A stretch of DNA of 64,000 nt, from NCBI GenBank assembly GCA_026724425.1, contig JAIUCV010000023.1, forward strand, positions 62,001 through 126,000, in the 5' to 3' direction. Below, piece by piece: positions 11,906-24,325 of the stretch. The translations under genes and the position numbers were made by a program. Position 1 is the stretch's first letter. Each line of letters starts with the position of its first letter. Origin of the DNA: Erythrophleum ivorense. Lineage: Eukaryota > Streptophyta > Magnoliopsida > Fabales > Fabaceae. The notes under the pieces are model-generated. The model saw only the letters and a program-made list of their open reading frames with translations. It had not been told where the DNA came from and did no database searches.

Positions 11906-14900
11906 CAAAGTAAAGCTTCCACACCTTTCTTTAAAGACATGTCCTTACTCTCCTCCCTTTAACCGACTCTCTTCTGCCCAATTTCAAAGAAATTGTCCAG
12001 CCCTCTTAGGTGCACCAATAGCAAGGGAAAAAAAGAAGAAAAAGCCAAGATTTTGGTAAGGAATTCTTAGTTTTTCAAGCCTTTCCTTTCACCAACTCTC
12101 TTATCCTTCTTTCCCTCTTCCTTTCCATGGTTTTCTTTACGTTTTAGTGCTGTTTTTGGGCCAGATCAAGGAGGAAAATTTCATGTTTGTGGAGGAGTGT
12201 CCAACCAAAGTGAAGAATAAGCCAAAAGAACTAAGAAAATAAGGTAAATTCTCCATCCTTTGGTAGCCTTTTCCTCCCCCTCACCCTTATCAATTTTGTC
12301 CAGCCAAGAGCCCATCCTTTAAGGGCTGTGTTCTATCTAATTCATAAAGGGATTAGAGGTTTTAGATGGCAAGGATTAAGAATGAACTAATAGAATCAAG
12401 AAAAGGGCATTAAGAAACAAGATGGAACCATTAGGGATCCAAATACTCTCTTACAAATCTGATTTAACATGAATGTTCTTAGGCTTAAATGAATGTTTAA
12501 ATGTGCTCCTAAGATCCCTAAGAGGTCTCCCATATGCCTCTTCCTCCATGAACACGAACTAAACCCCATGGAAAGTCATGAACCTAGAAGTTAGAAAAGT
12601 GTCGAGCACTTAAGGGGATTGTAAAAACTGATTTAATCCATAAGTTTTCTTAACTATTTAAGTGTTTCCTTGACCTCCTACAACTCTTAACAACCTCCCT
12701 AAATAGTTCCCCCATCAAGGAACAATCAAGAAGCCATTAAATTCCATTTATGCTCTAGGTTTCGGCCAAGTAGGGATGGCATAGTTAGGGAGAGTTTTAA
12801 ATTTTTCTAAGCTCATTTTGAGTCATATATGATGAATGAATGTGAGGGGAAGCCTTGGAAAAAATTTAGGAAGCTTAAAGAATGAGTTAGTATTTTAGGT
12901 TCCATATTATGATTTAAAGAAGCAACATGATGCTAGGCCTTTTGTTTTAAATGTGTGATGACTCCAAGAGGCTTAAAAGGAGTCAAGAATTATATTTGAG
13001 AGAAAAGAATGAGGCCTAGAAATCATTTAAGGGGTGTTGCTTCATTAGGTGCATTTATAGACCATAATAGGGGTTATAGAGCAATCTAGAGTTTAAGAAA
13101 ATTGTGTAGCCTTAGAATATGTTTCATGAACTTAATTGGCTCCCATAAATTGTATCTAGGCCAAGAGAAACCATCTCCACCAATCTATGGGTGTGTGGCT
13201 GAAAGAGGAGGCTTGAATTTCAAGGAAAAAGTGTGTGAGTGTATACAAGGTAGCTCTCTTTACCTTCTTTCATGCATGGATATGTGTTTAGCTTATTTTA
13301 GAATGTGTGTATGTGTATTTTCAAGCTATGAAAAGTATGCTAGCATGCCTTTATATGCCATGATTCTTGATGCCATGTTATGTTTTCCAATGAACACATG
13401 ATGTTTGTATGAGTTTACTTGAGTGTAGAGAGGCCAAGAACTCTTCCCTTTGGTAAGGATGAGCCAAGAACCTTTGAGCTTAGTTAAGACAAAATAAAGA
13501 GTCTCCCAAAAGAAAAGTGGGCCCCCAAGAGTATGGTTTAGTCCAAAGCTCTTACAGAATGGGTGAGACAAGTCCAAAATCCATGAGGAGAAGTGTGAGG
13601 CCAATCCAAGCACTTGGTGAACTCTTGAATGTCTTGTATGAGTTGTTCATATGCCAAGTTTGCTTTTTAAATGTCCATGAATTCTATTTTCTCCATGCAT
13701 GCATTTGTAAAGCTTGCTTTGCATATATTATGTATGATTGAATGGGAGATGAGCTATTGGGATTCTTTGAATCTCATCCCCTCATCTCCAATGATCTAAC
13801 ATGCTAGGTGGACCAAGTAATTATAGTGAAGGGAGCCAACAACAATGAAGAAGGGAGATTGGCAAGCTTATACCTTATTTTGTCTATTTTAGAACCATAA
13901 TGATGGTTCATGATGTTGTAAATGTACTATGAACCTTGAGACATGTGTCAATATGATATTATGTGATGTTTAAATGTATGGATATGATGTATGAGCTTTA
14001 GCATATATTATGAGTATGAGATGCCAAAATATGCAATATGAAAGCATGATGTAAATGTGCATAAGTATGGGTTGAATAGCTAAAATGAGATGCATGAGGT
14101 TTGGGACCATTTGGACAGCTTACACAAGTCTTAAATATGCTTTTATACTTGCCCAAAAGGTACCACAATCAAGGGAAAGCCATTTGGCAAATTTGGTACG
14201 CCATATGGAGCCAAATTTAACTATAATAAAACTTTATGTCACTTTTTGGCCAAATGAGTTAGTGTTAATCTAAAATTTGGCATGAAATTAGGTCTTATTG
14301 AGATATTTTTGAAAAGTTAAAGATCATAATTTTTGGAGGTCTACAAAATATTTGATGATTTTTCAAAGTTGGCAATTTTTATAGTTTCTTGTTTGTTGCA
14401 CTATTCCTTTGGTCCGAAATTAAACTCTATCACAAGAGGCCCAAATAATATTCAATTGCCATGAAATTTTATACAAAGGAACTAGACAATCACAGAGACT
14501 CGTACCAACTAGAAGCACCTCATTTAGAGGTCTAAAAAGGGAGATATGAATTTTTGAAGTTCCTGTCCAGTATCAGTAATTTTGTCCGACCAGAAGTATT
14601 ATTCCATTGAATTCCAAGGTCTATGCTTGATGAACTAATCTAGAGATATTTTTTCTCTCTATTTAATATCTACATCTTTTCATATTGGTATCATTTATAT
14701 GGATTGGATTTTTTTGGAATTAATTGGATATTTTCAAAGTTTTTTGCAGAATTCTGTGACAGCTCCAGAATTCAGTCAGACCTTTGGACTATTTTGGATG
14801 TCAAACGTCCTCTGTGATGAATTTTATGATCTGGGCGTATTTTTAGTGTGAATTAGACATCTTAATATTTTCAAAATAACTAAGATTGCATGATTTTTAT

Positions 14901-15229
14901 TTTTCTAGAATTAGTTATAATTTTTGAAAGTTTACCCAGAAAAGAGGCCAATTCTGGCCGTGAATGAACTTCCGTTTTCCATGCTCCATTTCAGTTTCCA
15001 TGAGTTGTGAGCATGATTTTGTGATGCAAATGAGTATTTTAGATGTAATTAAATATGAGAATATATAGTATGAGCTCACACGGTCCACGTAACACTGATT
15101 ACAAATTTTTAAATATAGCGTAATGCGAAGAACTCTATTATTTTCATCCCCTTTTTCATATGCTCTTATGAAATTGATGATCTAAAGCTTATGAATGACA
15201 TGAAATGATCTAGAATTCATGGTGTTACA
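11906..15229 (+). repeat. 3' LTR segment, truncated at its 5' side
   Basis: The sequence is homologous to 54545-56567 (plus) and to parts of 25978-30955 (minus). Recognisable blocks are the repeated short AAAGTC/GAGCC-type phrases at 13430-13640, the block at 13745-13815 and the 14200-14900 tract. It ends GGTGTTACA at 15229. No gene is seen; the longest open frames here are not related to known proteins. Confidence 0.75.
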
Positions 15230-15234
15230 TTATA
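15230..15234. repeat. 5-bp target-site duplication TTATA (right)
   Basis: Perfect copy of 9703-9707, marking the right end of the nested LTR element. Confidence 0.85.
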
Positions 15235-15235
15235 C

Positions 15236-16485
15236 ATATCCTAAATTGTTTGAATATAAGTAATACAAACTCTTTTTTATTTCAAAAGCCTTCCATAAAA
15301 GCTCTTTTGGCACCCTATCATTTGCTTTCTCAAAATCGATGAACACCATGTATAAGTCTTTTTTATTTCCTCAGTATCTCTTCATTAATCTTCGTAGCAA
15401 GTATATTACTTCTATGGTCAATATTCTTAGCATAAAACCAAATTGATTCTTTGTAACATGAGTTTCTTATAGTAATCTCCACTTAATTACCCTCTCTCGT
15501 AACTTTATGTTGTACATCATAAGCTTAATTCCCTTATAGTTTGTATAGTTTTGTATGTCCCTCTTATTCATATAAATAGGAATTAAAGTACTTCTTTTCT
15601 ACTTGTCTGGTATTTTCTTAGGCCTCATAATCTCTTTAAACAACATTGTGCATCAATTTATACCTTTCACTTCTAAACCTTTCCAAACCTCTATATGTAT
15701 ATTATCCAGTCTTATTGCTATGCTATTTTCCATCCTTTTTAATACTTCTCTTATCTCTGACTCTCGAATCTTATGATTAAAGATATAATTTTACTATTCC
15801 TTTTTAGTGTTTAATATATCTGAGTATAATAAGATCTCGTGTCCTTCATTAAATAGCCTATGAAAATAACTCTTCCACCTTTTCTTAACATCTTATTCTA
15901 TAGCCAAGACTTCTCATTTTTTATTCTCAATGCATTTTACTTAGTCTATGTCTCTTGTATTTCTTTTGCAACTTTTAGCTAACTTGTAAATATTCTTTTC
16001 CCTAACTCTAGTATCTAAATATTGGTATAACACATCAAATGCCTTAGCTCTCACTTTACCCATCGCTTTCTTAATGTCTTTTTTATCTATCTTATATTTT
16101 TATTTTATTTTTTTACTTTTACACAAAGACTATGCTTTATAACACTTCCTTTTAACCTTAATATTATCTTGCATACATGTATCTCATTACTAAACTTCTT
16201 TATCCTTAGGTCCAAAGTCTCTTGATTCACTGAGTATCTCTTTTGCCACCTTTCTAATCTCTTTAGCTATTTTATCTCATATATTGTTAGCATTTCCTTT
16301 AAAATTATTCTCTGCAAATCCTTTTTTTTATCCTCATTCAATTGCCACCACTTGATTCTTGATATCTTATCTTGGCCTTTACTTTTTCCTCCCCTCTTAA
16401 CTTGAGCATCCATAACCAAGACTCTATGTTGGATAGTCAAGCTTTCTTCAAATATAACTTGGTAATTTATATAAAGTTGTTTGTT
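15236..16485 (-). pseudogene. LINE reverse transcriptase remnant
   Basis: The best-conserved piece is at about 15360-15285 on the minus strand, reading LYMVFIDFEKANDRVPKELL. This is the RT motif of plant L1-like elements (family form FIDFEKAYDRVP) and supplies a catalytic Asp. The domain is cut downstream by the LTR element at 15229 and continues beyond 9703. Confidence 0.75.
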
Positions 16486-16489
16486 TTTT

Positions 16490-17115
16490 TTATTAGAAAG
16501 AAATCAATTTGAAAGCATGCTCCTCTACTTTTGTATGTGATAAAATACTCATTACCTTTCTAAAACAAGTGTTAACCATTGTAAAGCAAAACGCTAATAA
16601 AAAGTTTAGAATAGTTTTACCCTCTACATTTGCTTCCCCCAAGTTATATTCCCAATGTGAACCTTCATAATTTTTAGATGCACTCTCCACATGACCAATA
16701 AAATCCCTTCCTAACATAATCTTTTCTCCTAATAGTATTTCTTGAACTAAACTTTCTAAGTCTTCCTAAAACTTCACCTTATGATATTTTTCTAACCTTA
16801 CTTGTAGTATATAAGTACTAACAATATTAAAAGTCTTCTTGTTTACTACAAATTTTAACATTATGATTCTATCTTTTAAAATTTTTATATCTACCATAAT
16901 ATTTTTTCAATATTTATTCACAATATACCTACTTCATTTCTAGATTTAGTCTTATTGGTATACTAGAACTTAAAATTTGAGATGTCTAATTCTTTTACTT
17001 TTTCTCCTACTTATTTAGTTTTTTATCGTCACATAAAATTAATCCTCCTCTTAATTATGCTATTTACTATTTTTATTGATTTACCTATCAATGTACTTAT
17101 ATTCTAAGTTTCAAA
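16490..17115 (-). pseudogene. LINE endonuclease (APE-type) remnant
   Basis: The minus-strand reading includes a stretch resembling the Q-E-T-K motif of LINE endonucleases (about 17030-17045). The ORF at 16717-16493 carries GRDFIGHVE, corresponding to the GDFNGHVG catalytic block, and a distal NTCFRK tract matching the family's VNTFFKK. The enzyme would nick target DNA to prime reverse transcription. Stops and frameshifts abolish function. Confidence 0.7.
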
Positions 17116-17420
17116 ATAAATCTTACTCTTATGAAATAGCTTTTTTACCCACATTTGTTTATGAAAATATAGGAACCCTTACTTATTTTTCACTACACTT
17201 AAGCGTCAATGCAAGGGCTCTTACTCATTTGACACTATATTTAAGCCATATAGCACGTTACTTCTAGGCAACAACCTAACATTAACTTTAACACATCAAT
17301 TATCCATGACAAAATTTTACGTTAGTTGTTGAATGCCTAACACAACCTTTCTCTTTTTTTTTTTTAGGTTTGAAATGAGCTATGAAATGATTTACAACAA
17401 AGCACAATATACTTAGAGTT

Positions 17421-17437
17421 TTAAAACTTAAGTAATA
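17421..17437. repeat. Candidate LINE target-site duplication, right copy
   Basis: Matches 8728-8744 at 14 of 17 positions and would place the 5' end of the minus-strand LINE at about 17420. Confidence 0.5.
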
Positions 17438-17542
17438 ACCATGATAAAATTTGAAGTTTGAAAGGATCTTATTATTCATAATAATATAATAATCTAGCAT
17501 CATGTTATCTATCACTTATGCATAATAATGATTAAGAACCAT

Positions 17543-17549
17543 ATTATAG
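17543..17549. repeat. Candidate hAT target-site duplication (left), ATTATAG
   Basis: ATTATAG recurs at 21263-21269; extending to 8 bp on either side gives 7 of 8 matches. hAT elements duplicate 8 bp on insertion. Confidence 0.5.
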
Positions 17550-20500
17550 GCACTAAGGAAAGGCACTAGCTTGACTGAGGCATAGAAAGATGAGTAGCAC
17601 CTTTTACCACCTTTTTCTCTATTAAGTCATTCACCTTAGGCACCTTAGATGGTGGAAGCAAAAAAGGCTAGGTTAACTTATAAACCCAACCCAAAAATTT
17701 AGAAATAGTAATAAAATAGAATAGGAAACCACAAAACAAGTCCAACCCAACCTTAAGGATTTAATAATAAGGCTTTAAAATAGTTATTCTTATTTTAAAA
17801 TAGTATTTAGGCTATTAGTTTTTTAGGGTTTTCTAAACAAAAAAAACAAAAAAAGCCTTTGGGACCATACCCACTGCAAATGAAACAATGAAGAAGAAAG
17901 CAGGAACTAGGTAAAACATTCAAGTTGTTGCTTACTACCTTGACTTCTCCTTCATGATATTTTTCCTTCTCTTCTTCTTCTATTCTTTTCCTTCACTCCT
18001 TCTGCTCTTCTCTTTTATTCTTCTCCTACACTCTTCTCTCTTTCAAACTATTTTAGCCCTTAAACTTTCATTTCTTTCAAACTTTGTTCTAGCCCCCTAA
18101 CTCAAAGTTTCATACTCTTTTGTAAATATAAACATTATTTTGGCTTTTATATTTGTTTATGATTATAAAATCTGAATACAAACCTTCTCTTTCTTAGACA
18201 ACTTTAGCCTTGAAACTTAGTTTTTATAATTTTAAATCTGCTAAATAGCTCATTATTTTAAAGTATGATTCTAAAATTTATTTCTTATGGTTCTAAGACC
18301 ATAATTTCTTTCTTTCAATTTTACTTTGAGTTATCATGGCTGAAAGTAGTCATGCATAACAACAAGGCAAAGACTTAACAAACAAGACAAAAGACCTAGC
18401 ATGGAAGTACAACTTTCTAAATGACCCTAAAGACGCCAATACTGTCACTTGTGTGTTTTGTAATCAAGTCATAAAAGGTGGGATTTATAGAGCCAAGTTA
18501 CAACAAGTTTGGGATTATAAGGATGATGTTAAATGATGAAAGTGTCCAGAATATGTTATGAAGGAGTTGAAAGAGTACATGGAAGGGAAAAAACAAAACA
18601 AAGCAACATATGATATGCCTTCAAATATTGATTTTGAAATGCTTGACAATTCAATTGAGATGGAAAATGATAAGGAAGAGGAGGAGGAGCTTAGGCAAAA
18701 AAGTAAAAGTATGGTGTCATTATCAAAGAAGTCTAAACTAAAAGGTTTAATAGATTATATCATAAGAGATAAGCCTAAATAAGTAGTTCAATTAAGGAAA
18801 GAAGGGAAGTTGTAGCAAGGGAACATAAATGATAAAATTGATAAGGAAAAAGGAGCTATGGTGTGCCAATACATTAGTAGGTTTTTCTACCAAGTTAGGA
18901 TTCCATTTAATGTTGCTTGAATGGATTCTTTTAAGTAGATGATTAAAGTCATTAGACAATATCGCCCAATTTTAAAGCCCTCTCGTTACCATAAGTTAAG
19001 AGTGCTGATCTTAAAGAAGGAAGTTGAGCTCATAAATGATATGATGAAAGATCACAAAGATTTTATGAAGAAGACATGAATGTTCCATTATGTCGAATGG
19101 GTCGACTAACTAAACAAATAGGAGTTTGATCAATTTTTTTAATAAATTGCCTAGCTAGTACAGTGTTTGTAAAATTTGTTAATGCATCATCATATGTATA
19201 AACAACTAAAAGATTGTTCAATCTACTTGATGAGTTTGTGGAGTATGTTAAAGAAGAGAATGTGGTACAAGTGGTTACAGATAATGGATCAAACTTTAAA
19301 GTAACTAGTTAGTTATTATAAATGAAGAGGCCTGACCATTATTAGACACCATGTATAGCACATTGCTTGGATCTCATATTAGAAGATATTGGAAAGATAC
19401 CTGGAGTGTCAAGGACTATAGAAAGGGCAATCAACTTGACTGGTTACATATATAACCATCTTTGAGTTCTAAATATGATAAGGGAGTTTACAAACCGAAA
19501 AGACTTGGTTATTAGGCCTAGAAAAACTTGATTTTGTACTTCTTATCTTACTTTGAAATGGATTTGTCAACAAAAACCTTTAGGGGCTATGTTTACTTCA
19601 GAGAAAAGGCTTTCAAGTAAATGGTCAAGGGAAGCAAAAGGCGAAAGTGTGATGGAAATTGTGCTTATACCTTCCTTTTGGAATTCAATTGTTTATACAC
19701 TAAAGGTTATGGGACCTCTTGTTCATGTACTTAGGGTTGTGGATAATGAAAAGAAACTAACAATGGGTTATATCTATAAAGCAATGGTTAGAGCTAAGGA
19801 GATAATTCAAAAATCATTTAATGAGAAAGAAGATAAGTATCAAGAGATATTCAAAATCATTGATGACAGGTGGGATTGCCAACTACATCAGCCTTTACGT
19901 GTTGCTACACATTTCCTTAATCCATAATTTTATTATGACAATCCAATTATGGAGTTTAATAAAGAAGTCACAACAGTGCTTATATCTTGCATAGGTACAC
20001 TTATGAAGGCCTTTTATATACAAGAGAAGATCATGGATAAATTGACTATATATAAAAGAGCTAAGGAACTTTTTGTGTTCCATTAACTATAAGAAAAGAC
20101 AAGAGCTCCATGTTCATTAGCTAACTTATTGCCTATATTTCACAATAGTTGTTTTACTATTTTAGTTAATTAATCACTAATCTTATGATATTTTTTGGTA
20201 CTATGCAACTAAATGGTGGGCTCCTTATGGAAACACTACTCCATATCTATAGCAATTAGCAAATAAAATCCTTAGCTTAACAAGTGTATTAGGTTGTAAA
20301 CATAATTAAAGTGTGTTTAAGTAGGTTGGATTTAAATTTTGATTTTTTTAGCTCTTTAATAGTATCTTTTACCACATAATGATAGTCAAATTAATTATTA
20401 CATATGCTTTTAGATTCATATAGAAAGGAGGAACAAACTTGCACGAACAAAGATTAAATGACTTGGTATTTATGAAGTATAATCAGGCTCTCAAAGCTTG

Positions 20501-21262
20501 GTATGATAGAAAGGATGTTGACCCCATTTCTCTTGATGATATAGATGAAAGTAATAAGATGTTAATTGAAAAAACAGGTGCTAAACCATATGTTAATGAA
20601 GATGTCAAAAATAAGCTTGTATGGATTAACATAAGGGGGCTATAGCAAGGCCATCAGGTGTTGAAAAAACAAGCAAACAAAGTAGAAGCCAAACCAAAAC
20701 AGGTAGCTCATCAAAATCAAGAGGAAAGGTAACAAAAAGTTCACTTACTAACATCGAAGATATAAAGGCTAATTTAGGTGAGACAAAAGAAGATATTGAA
20801 GGATATAAATCTAATGAAGGAAGAAATGAAAGTGATGACAATTATGGATTTGATTCTGATTGTTAAAATAACTAAATTTATAGGCTATATAGTTGTTTGT
20901 TAATTTCTTCTAAGAAATCTTTGGACTTAAGTAGTGCACTTTATCTTTTTTTATTTTGTTAATAGCTTGGTTGCCATGGTTATTACATTTTTTGAGTTGT
21001 AAAGTTAACTAATTGACTTTATATTGATATGGCTTAAATAATGATTTTATAAGTGTACTTGATATTATCATGAGTTATAACTTAATTTTTTAATGGTTGA
21101 GTATTGATATTAGTGACTTAATTAGTGCATTTGATGATTATGTCTTATAATTTGATGATATTTGTGATATTATCAATATTTGGTTTATATAGTATATGTT
21201 TTTCTACTTTAGCACCTTGCTTCACTTGTTTATGTGCTTTTCTAGCGCCTCTCAGCCAAGGC
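17550..21262 (+). mobile_element. hAT transposon with degenerate transposase (about 3.7 kb)
   Basis: A hAT transposase remnant occupies 18336-20866. The terminal regions are inverted relatives of each other: 17570-17592 (CTTGACTGAGGCATAGAAA) resembles the reverse complement of about 21235-21260 (CTTGGCTGAGAGGCGCTAGAAA). The inferred ends are flanked by an imperfect 8-bp target duplication. The inverted repeats are imperfect and the ends are inferred, so boundaries could shift by a few bases. Confidence 0.7.
18336..20866 (+). pseudogene. hAT transposase pseudogene (BED finger, DUF659, C-terminal dimerisation)
   Basis: From an ATG at 18336 the reading shows a BED zinc finger (about 18390-18540, with CVFCNQVIKGGIYRAK), an acidic linker, a DUF659-type region (about 18930-19450, with VVTDNGSNFKV and the CIAHCLDL block), and a long conserved middle (19553-19927, with MFTSEKRLSSKW, IIDDRWDCQLHQPL and FLNP). 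The C-terminal dimerisation region follows at about 20196-20500 (KWWAPYGNTTPYL, then RLNDLVFMKYNQAL). A plausible intron is 20321-20423 (GT...AG). Several stops (for example 18354, 18537, 18780, 19925, 20251) and frame changes make it nonfunctional. The enzyme would cut and move hAT ends. Confidence 0.85.
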
Positions 21263-21269
21263 ATTATAG
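21263..21269. repeat. Candidate hAT target-site duplication (right), ATTATAG
   Basis: Repeats 17543-17549 just outside the right inverted terminal region. Confidence 0.5.
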
Positions 21270-23409
21270 AGGGCTAGCATTTTAAGGGCGCGTTTCATCT
21301 TTGAGTACCATGATCAAGAACAAATTTCTTTTTTTGTTTGGTTGACTTTATTTTTTTCTAGTTTCCCAAGTTTAGTGTTAAATGCTTTATCAACTTGTCA
21401 TTGCCCAAAAATGTCAAATGTGTAGTTAGAATCTATTCAAATGGTAACAAGTGTAAGTGTGGGCATGTTTAAGTGTTAAAAACTAAAAACTATAGTCTCA
21501 AACAATCTTATGTAAAATGGTTTGTGTAATTGTCTGCTACTTTAGTTTACTGCTTATGGCATTCTTGTGTTAAATGGCTCATTCCTTCCCTCTTTCCATC
21601 CATCATTTCATTGTTGAAAAATTATAAATTATATATAAATTATAACTATAATATCCTTTTTTTTTTTCCTTTTTTCCTAAGGTAAATTATAAATTTCATT
21701 TTTTTAAAAAATTAATCATATTTATAATCATGCTGGTCCACTATTGTTGGCAAAGAATTACATATATGTATAGATATGTATTTAATTGGGAGAATTATAA
21801 TAAAGGACTAAAATGTAAACAAATTTATTCTTAAGAACCTGTTACCACTTATTTTAAAACGATTACTACTGAGTTTAACAACAAACAGTTAAACCTAGTG
21901 GTAACAAGTCCTTAAAAATAATTTTTTTTCCTTCTTAGTCCTTAAACATAATTTTTCCTATTTAATTTATAATCTATATAAACATACACACATACACACA
22001 AATAGTTAAGTACATTCATTTGTGATACATTAGTATGCTATACTATTGTTGAAATATCTGTAGTGTTTAATTATGAATTTTAATGAATAATTAGGTGGAG
22101 ATCTTACTACTATATATTTCTTTATTAGGTATAGTTTTAAAGGAGCAACATTATATAAGTATGTTAAAAGATAGACATATCTCTTTAACACCTATGGAGT
22201 GTGTCTCTATAGTCAATCCTAAGGTATATTGCTTATAGTTTTTTAGGATTGGTGAATTTCTATTACCATATTTATTTTGATATTTAATGTTCCTTTTTTT
22301 TAATTTTTTTTTCTTTCATAGAGGTGTAGGTGATCCACATCTTTTGTGTTTTTCAAGCCATGCTTTGTATGGTTAGGGACTTTATTTGCATGTGTTGTTT
22401 TTTTTCTATTTTTTCTATTTTCAAATGTTTAGCTAAAAAATACTATGCATAAACATCTTATTAACTTTATCACTATTTACAATTTTTATTTCAAAGTTTA
22501 ATATATGAATTGTGTTTCTTTAATAATTATATTAAACATATATTTTGTGATTTAGCAATTATTTATAATTTCAAAAATGATTTTAGTAAATGTATAATAG
22601 TGTTCACGACTAATATTAATAAATATTTTAAAACATAAAATTAATTCCAATTAGCAATGATTATTTAAATTATTGCTAAATAATAGACTAAACAATTCTC
22701 AGTAGTAAGAAATCACCAATTCATAGACACTAAGAATAAATCTTTGGTTATATTACTGGTGGCAAAAAATTGTCAATAAATGTAAGCTAATGGCAACCAT
22801 TAATTAGTAGCAATTATTTCAATTATTTCAACGGTTGGATGATAACTACTACAAAATGCATGTTGACGAGTACAACAATAGTGGTTAACCAACCATAGCT
22901 AGTTGCATTTAGTGGCAGCCAAAAAATGCCTCTTTTTTTTTTTAAGTAATGTAAATGCTTCTCTGACTTAAGTAAGGAGTATTACTAGTAAAAAGCCAAT
23001 GATTGATTGTTGGGTTTTAATGGTCTATTGTCCTTTATACATGTATAAGCTTATACTTTACGGTCAGTTCCACAAACTACAAATATAAACTCAATGTTAT
23101 GCATCAGAAATTGGAGAGCAAGGCTCTCTTGTTGCCCTTGTTTGATTGACAATTGTATGTAACTAGGAATGTCCTATTTATAAGAGGCAAAAGGTATTCT
23201 GCCCATTTTTTTCATAGGAAATAAAATAAATGTTTAACTATGATGTGATTTATATGAATACAACTTGATTTGTGATTAAAGTTACTCTATGGCTATCTTT
23301 CGAGATCATTGACCAAAATAATAATAGATTAAGATTTTATGTGTCATTTAAGTTTACAAATATGAGATCACTTCATACTTTATGTTCATAACGCTCTTAT
23401 TTTTTAGAT
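21270..23409. other. AT-rich intergenic DNA
   Basis: No coding sequence is seen. The GGGCGCGTTT stretch at about 21287-21296, followed by text typical of MITE ends (about 21300-21360), hints at a terminal fragment of a small DNA transposon, but no partner end was found. The rest is poly-A/T-rich DNA without a recognisable element. Confidence 0.4.
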
Positions 23410-23439
23410 GTGACAAGTATAATACAGTTTGCTTCTGCC

Positions 23440-24030
23440 AGGGGCTTGTTCACCTGGAGGACAATCGCCCTGGGCCTGACCCACGCCCATTTTACTGATA
23501 TGATCAAAAAATGCAATAACAGGGATCTCGACCCCATTCAGATTGAAATTAAGTTCCATGGCCCAATTCAGTGGGTCAATAAAGCGAGGCCTAATCTAAA
23601 GAGCCCAAGTCAAGAAAAACTATGGCCCAGTTAAAAAATTTCCTTCCACCATCTACCGTAGCAATGACTTGAAATTTCAGTCCAAAAGCTACACTCAACA
23701 ACTTCTGCTATTTGGGGACCTGACGCAAATTCAAGGGCAGTGGGTCCCAATGACTATCTTAGGAGCTATTCACGCTAACATGACAACACCCTTATCCTCC
23801 ACCCTCCTTCCAGGCCAATAGGATTACACCACATCGCCAAGTATTTCCTCCTTTTACTTTCCCAAAACATCGTTCGCTCCAGCGGAATCTCATTCCCATT
23901 TTATTTAATGCGCCTCTCACTTCAAAACCAATTTGAGTGAGCCACGTGTCCCCTTGGCAACATTATGGTCATTTCAGTCCTTGAAGGAAGCCCAGTTTAT
24001 GGACTTATGTCTACTTACTAGAACATGACA
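23440..24030. promoter_or_regulatory. Orphan promoter-like block with site II and G-box motifs
   Basis: This roughly 590-bp block is clearly richer in G+C than its surroundings. It holds TGGGCC (23471-23476) and GGCCCA (23560-23565 and 23624-23629), the site II type bound by TCP factors in many plant housekeeping promoters. It also has a CCAAT box (about 23815) and a G-box/ABRE core CACGTGTC (23943-23950). No gene follows: a piece of receptor-kinase upstream DNA begins at about 24033. I infer a promoter cut off from its gene. It could also be a decayed gene fragment. Confidence 0.4.
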
Positions 24031-24032
24031 CA

Positions 24033-24325
24033 AGGATGCTACAAGTGAAGGTTCCATGCAAGTCTGTTGGAATTGAAGTCTACGTCAACCTACTCTCCTC
24101 CCTTAATTCCTCAGCAACCAATTTATTAGTCGAAGTAAACGCCAACGTGTTAGATGAGTACTAAAATAAAGCATGGAAAATATCTTGGGAATGCAATATT
24201 TTGTGTGAATCAAATATGCATCTTTGAGAATTCATATATTCCATGTGGCCAATTGTGCAACACAAAGTTTGAAACCCTTGAAATTATGATTTAATTTTTA
24301 ACTCAGAAAAAAAAAAATAGAGTCA
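24033..24325 (+). repeat. Third, diverged copy of the receptor-kinase upstream block
   Basis: The start (CACAAGGATGCTACAAGTGA) and the later stretch at 24150-24320 align with 35360-36030 and 57490-58160, with a deletion of about 350 bp between the two parts. Divergence is much larger than between the other two copies, so this is an older relic of the same duplicated region. Confidence 0.7.

Larger units (their letters stand above)
9708..15229 (+). mobile_element. Nested LTR element: LTR with an internal gypsy pol fragment (5.5 kb)
   Basis: The ends are TG...CA with a perfect TTATA duplication, so this is one insertion into the LINE. Inside, 9708-10350 is the start of an LTR (matches 54031-54540), 10350-11905 is an RNase H plus integrase fragment, and 11905-15229 is the rest of an LTR (matches 54545-56567 and, reversed, much of 25978-30955). 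No gag, protease, RT palm or primer-binding site is present. Either two deletions fused internal DNA to both LTRs, or the LTR family captured a pol piece. Confidence 0.85.
8745..17420 (-). mobile_element. L1-type LINE on the minus strand, interrupted by an LTR element
   Basis: On the minus strand the order is endonuclease (about 17110-16490), reverse transcriptase (about 16480-15236), the LTR insertion (9708-15229), then the C-terminal part (about 9700-8890) and a 3' end of TTGTTGTTGTAG type, a common plant LINE tail. Without the insertion and the duplicated 5 bp the LINE is about 3.15 kb. No ORF1 is visible, so it was probably 5'-truncated on insertion or belongs to a one-ORF family. All frames are heavily broken. 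Confidence 0.8.

Noticed and set aside
13102..13741. Several 60-100 codon frames on both strands
   Set aside because: They lie in the LTR of the 9708-15229 family, are not preserved in its other copies and show no domain.
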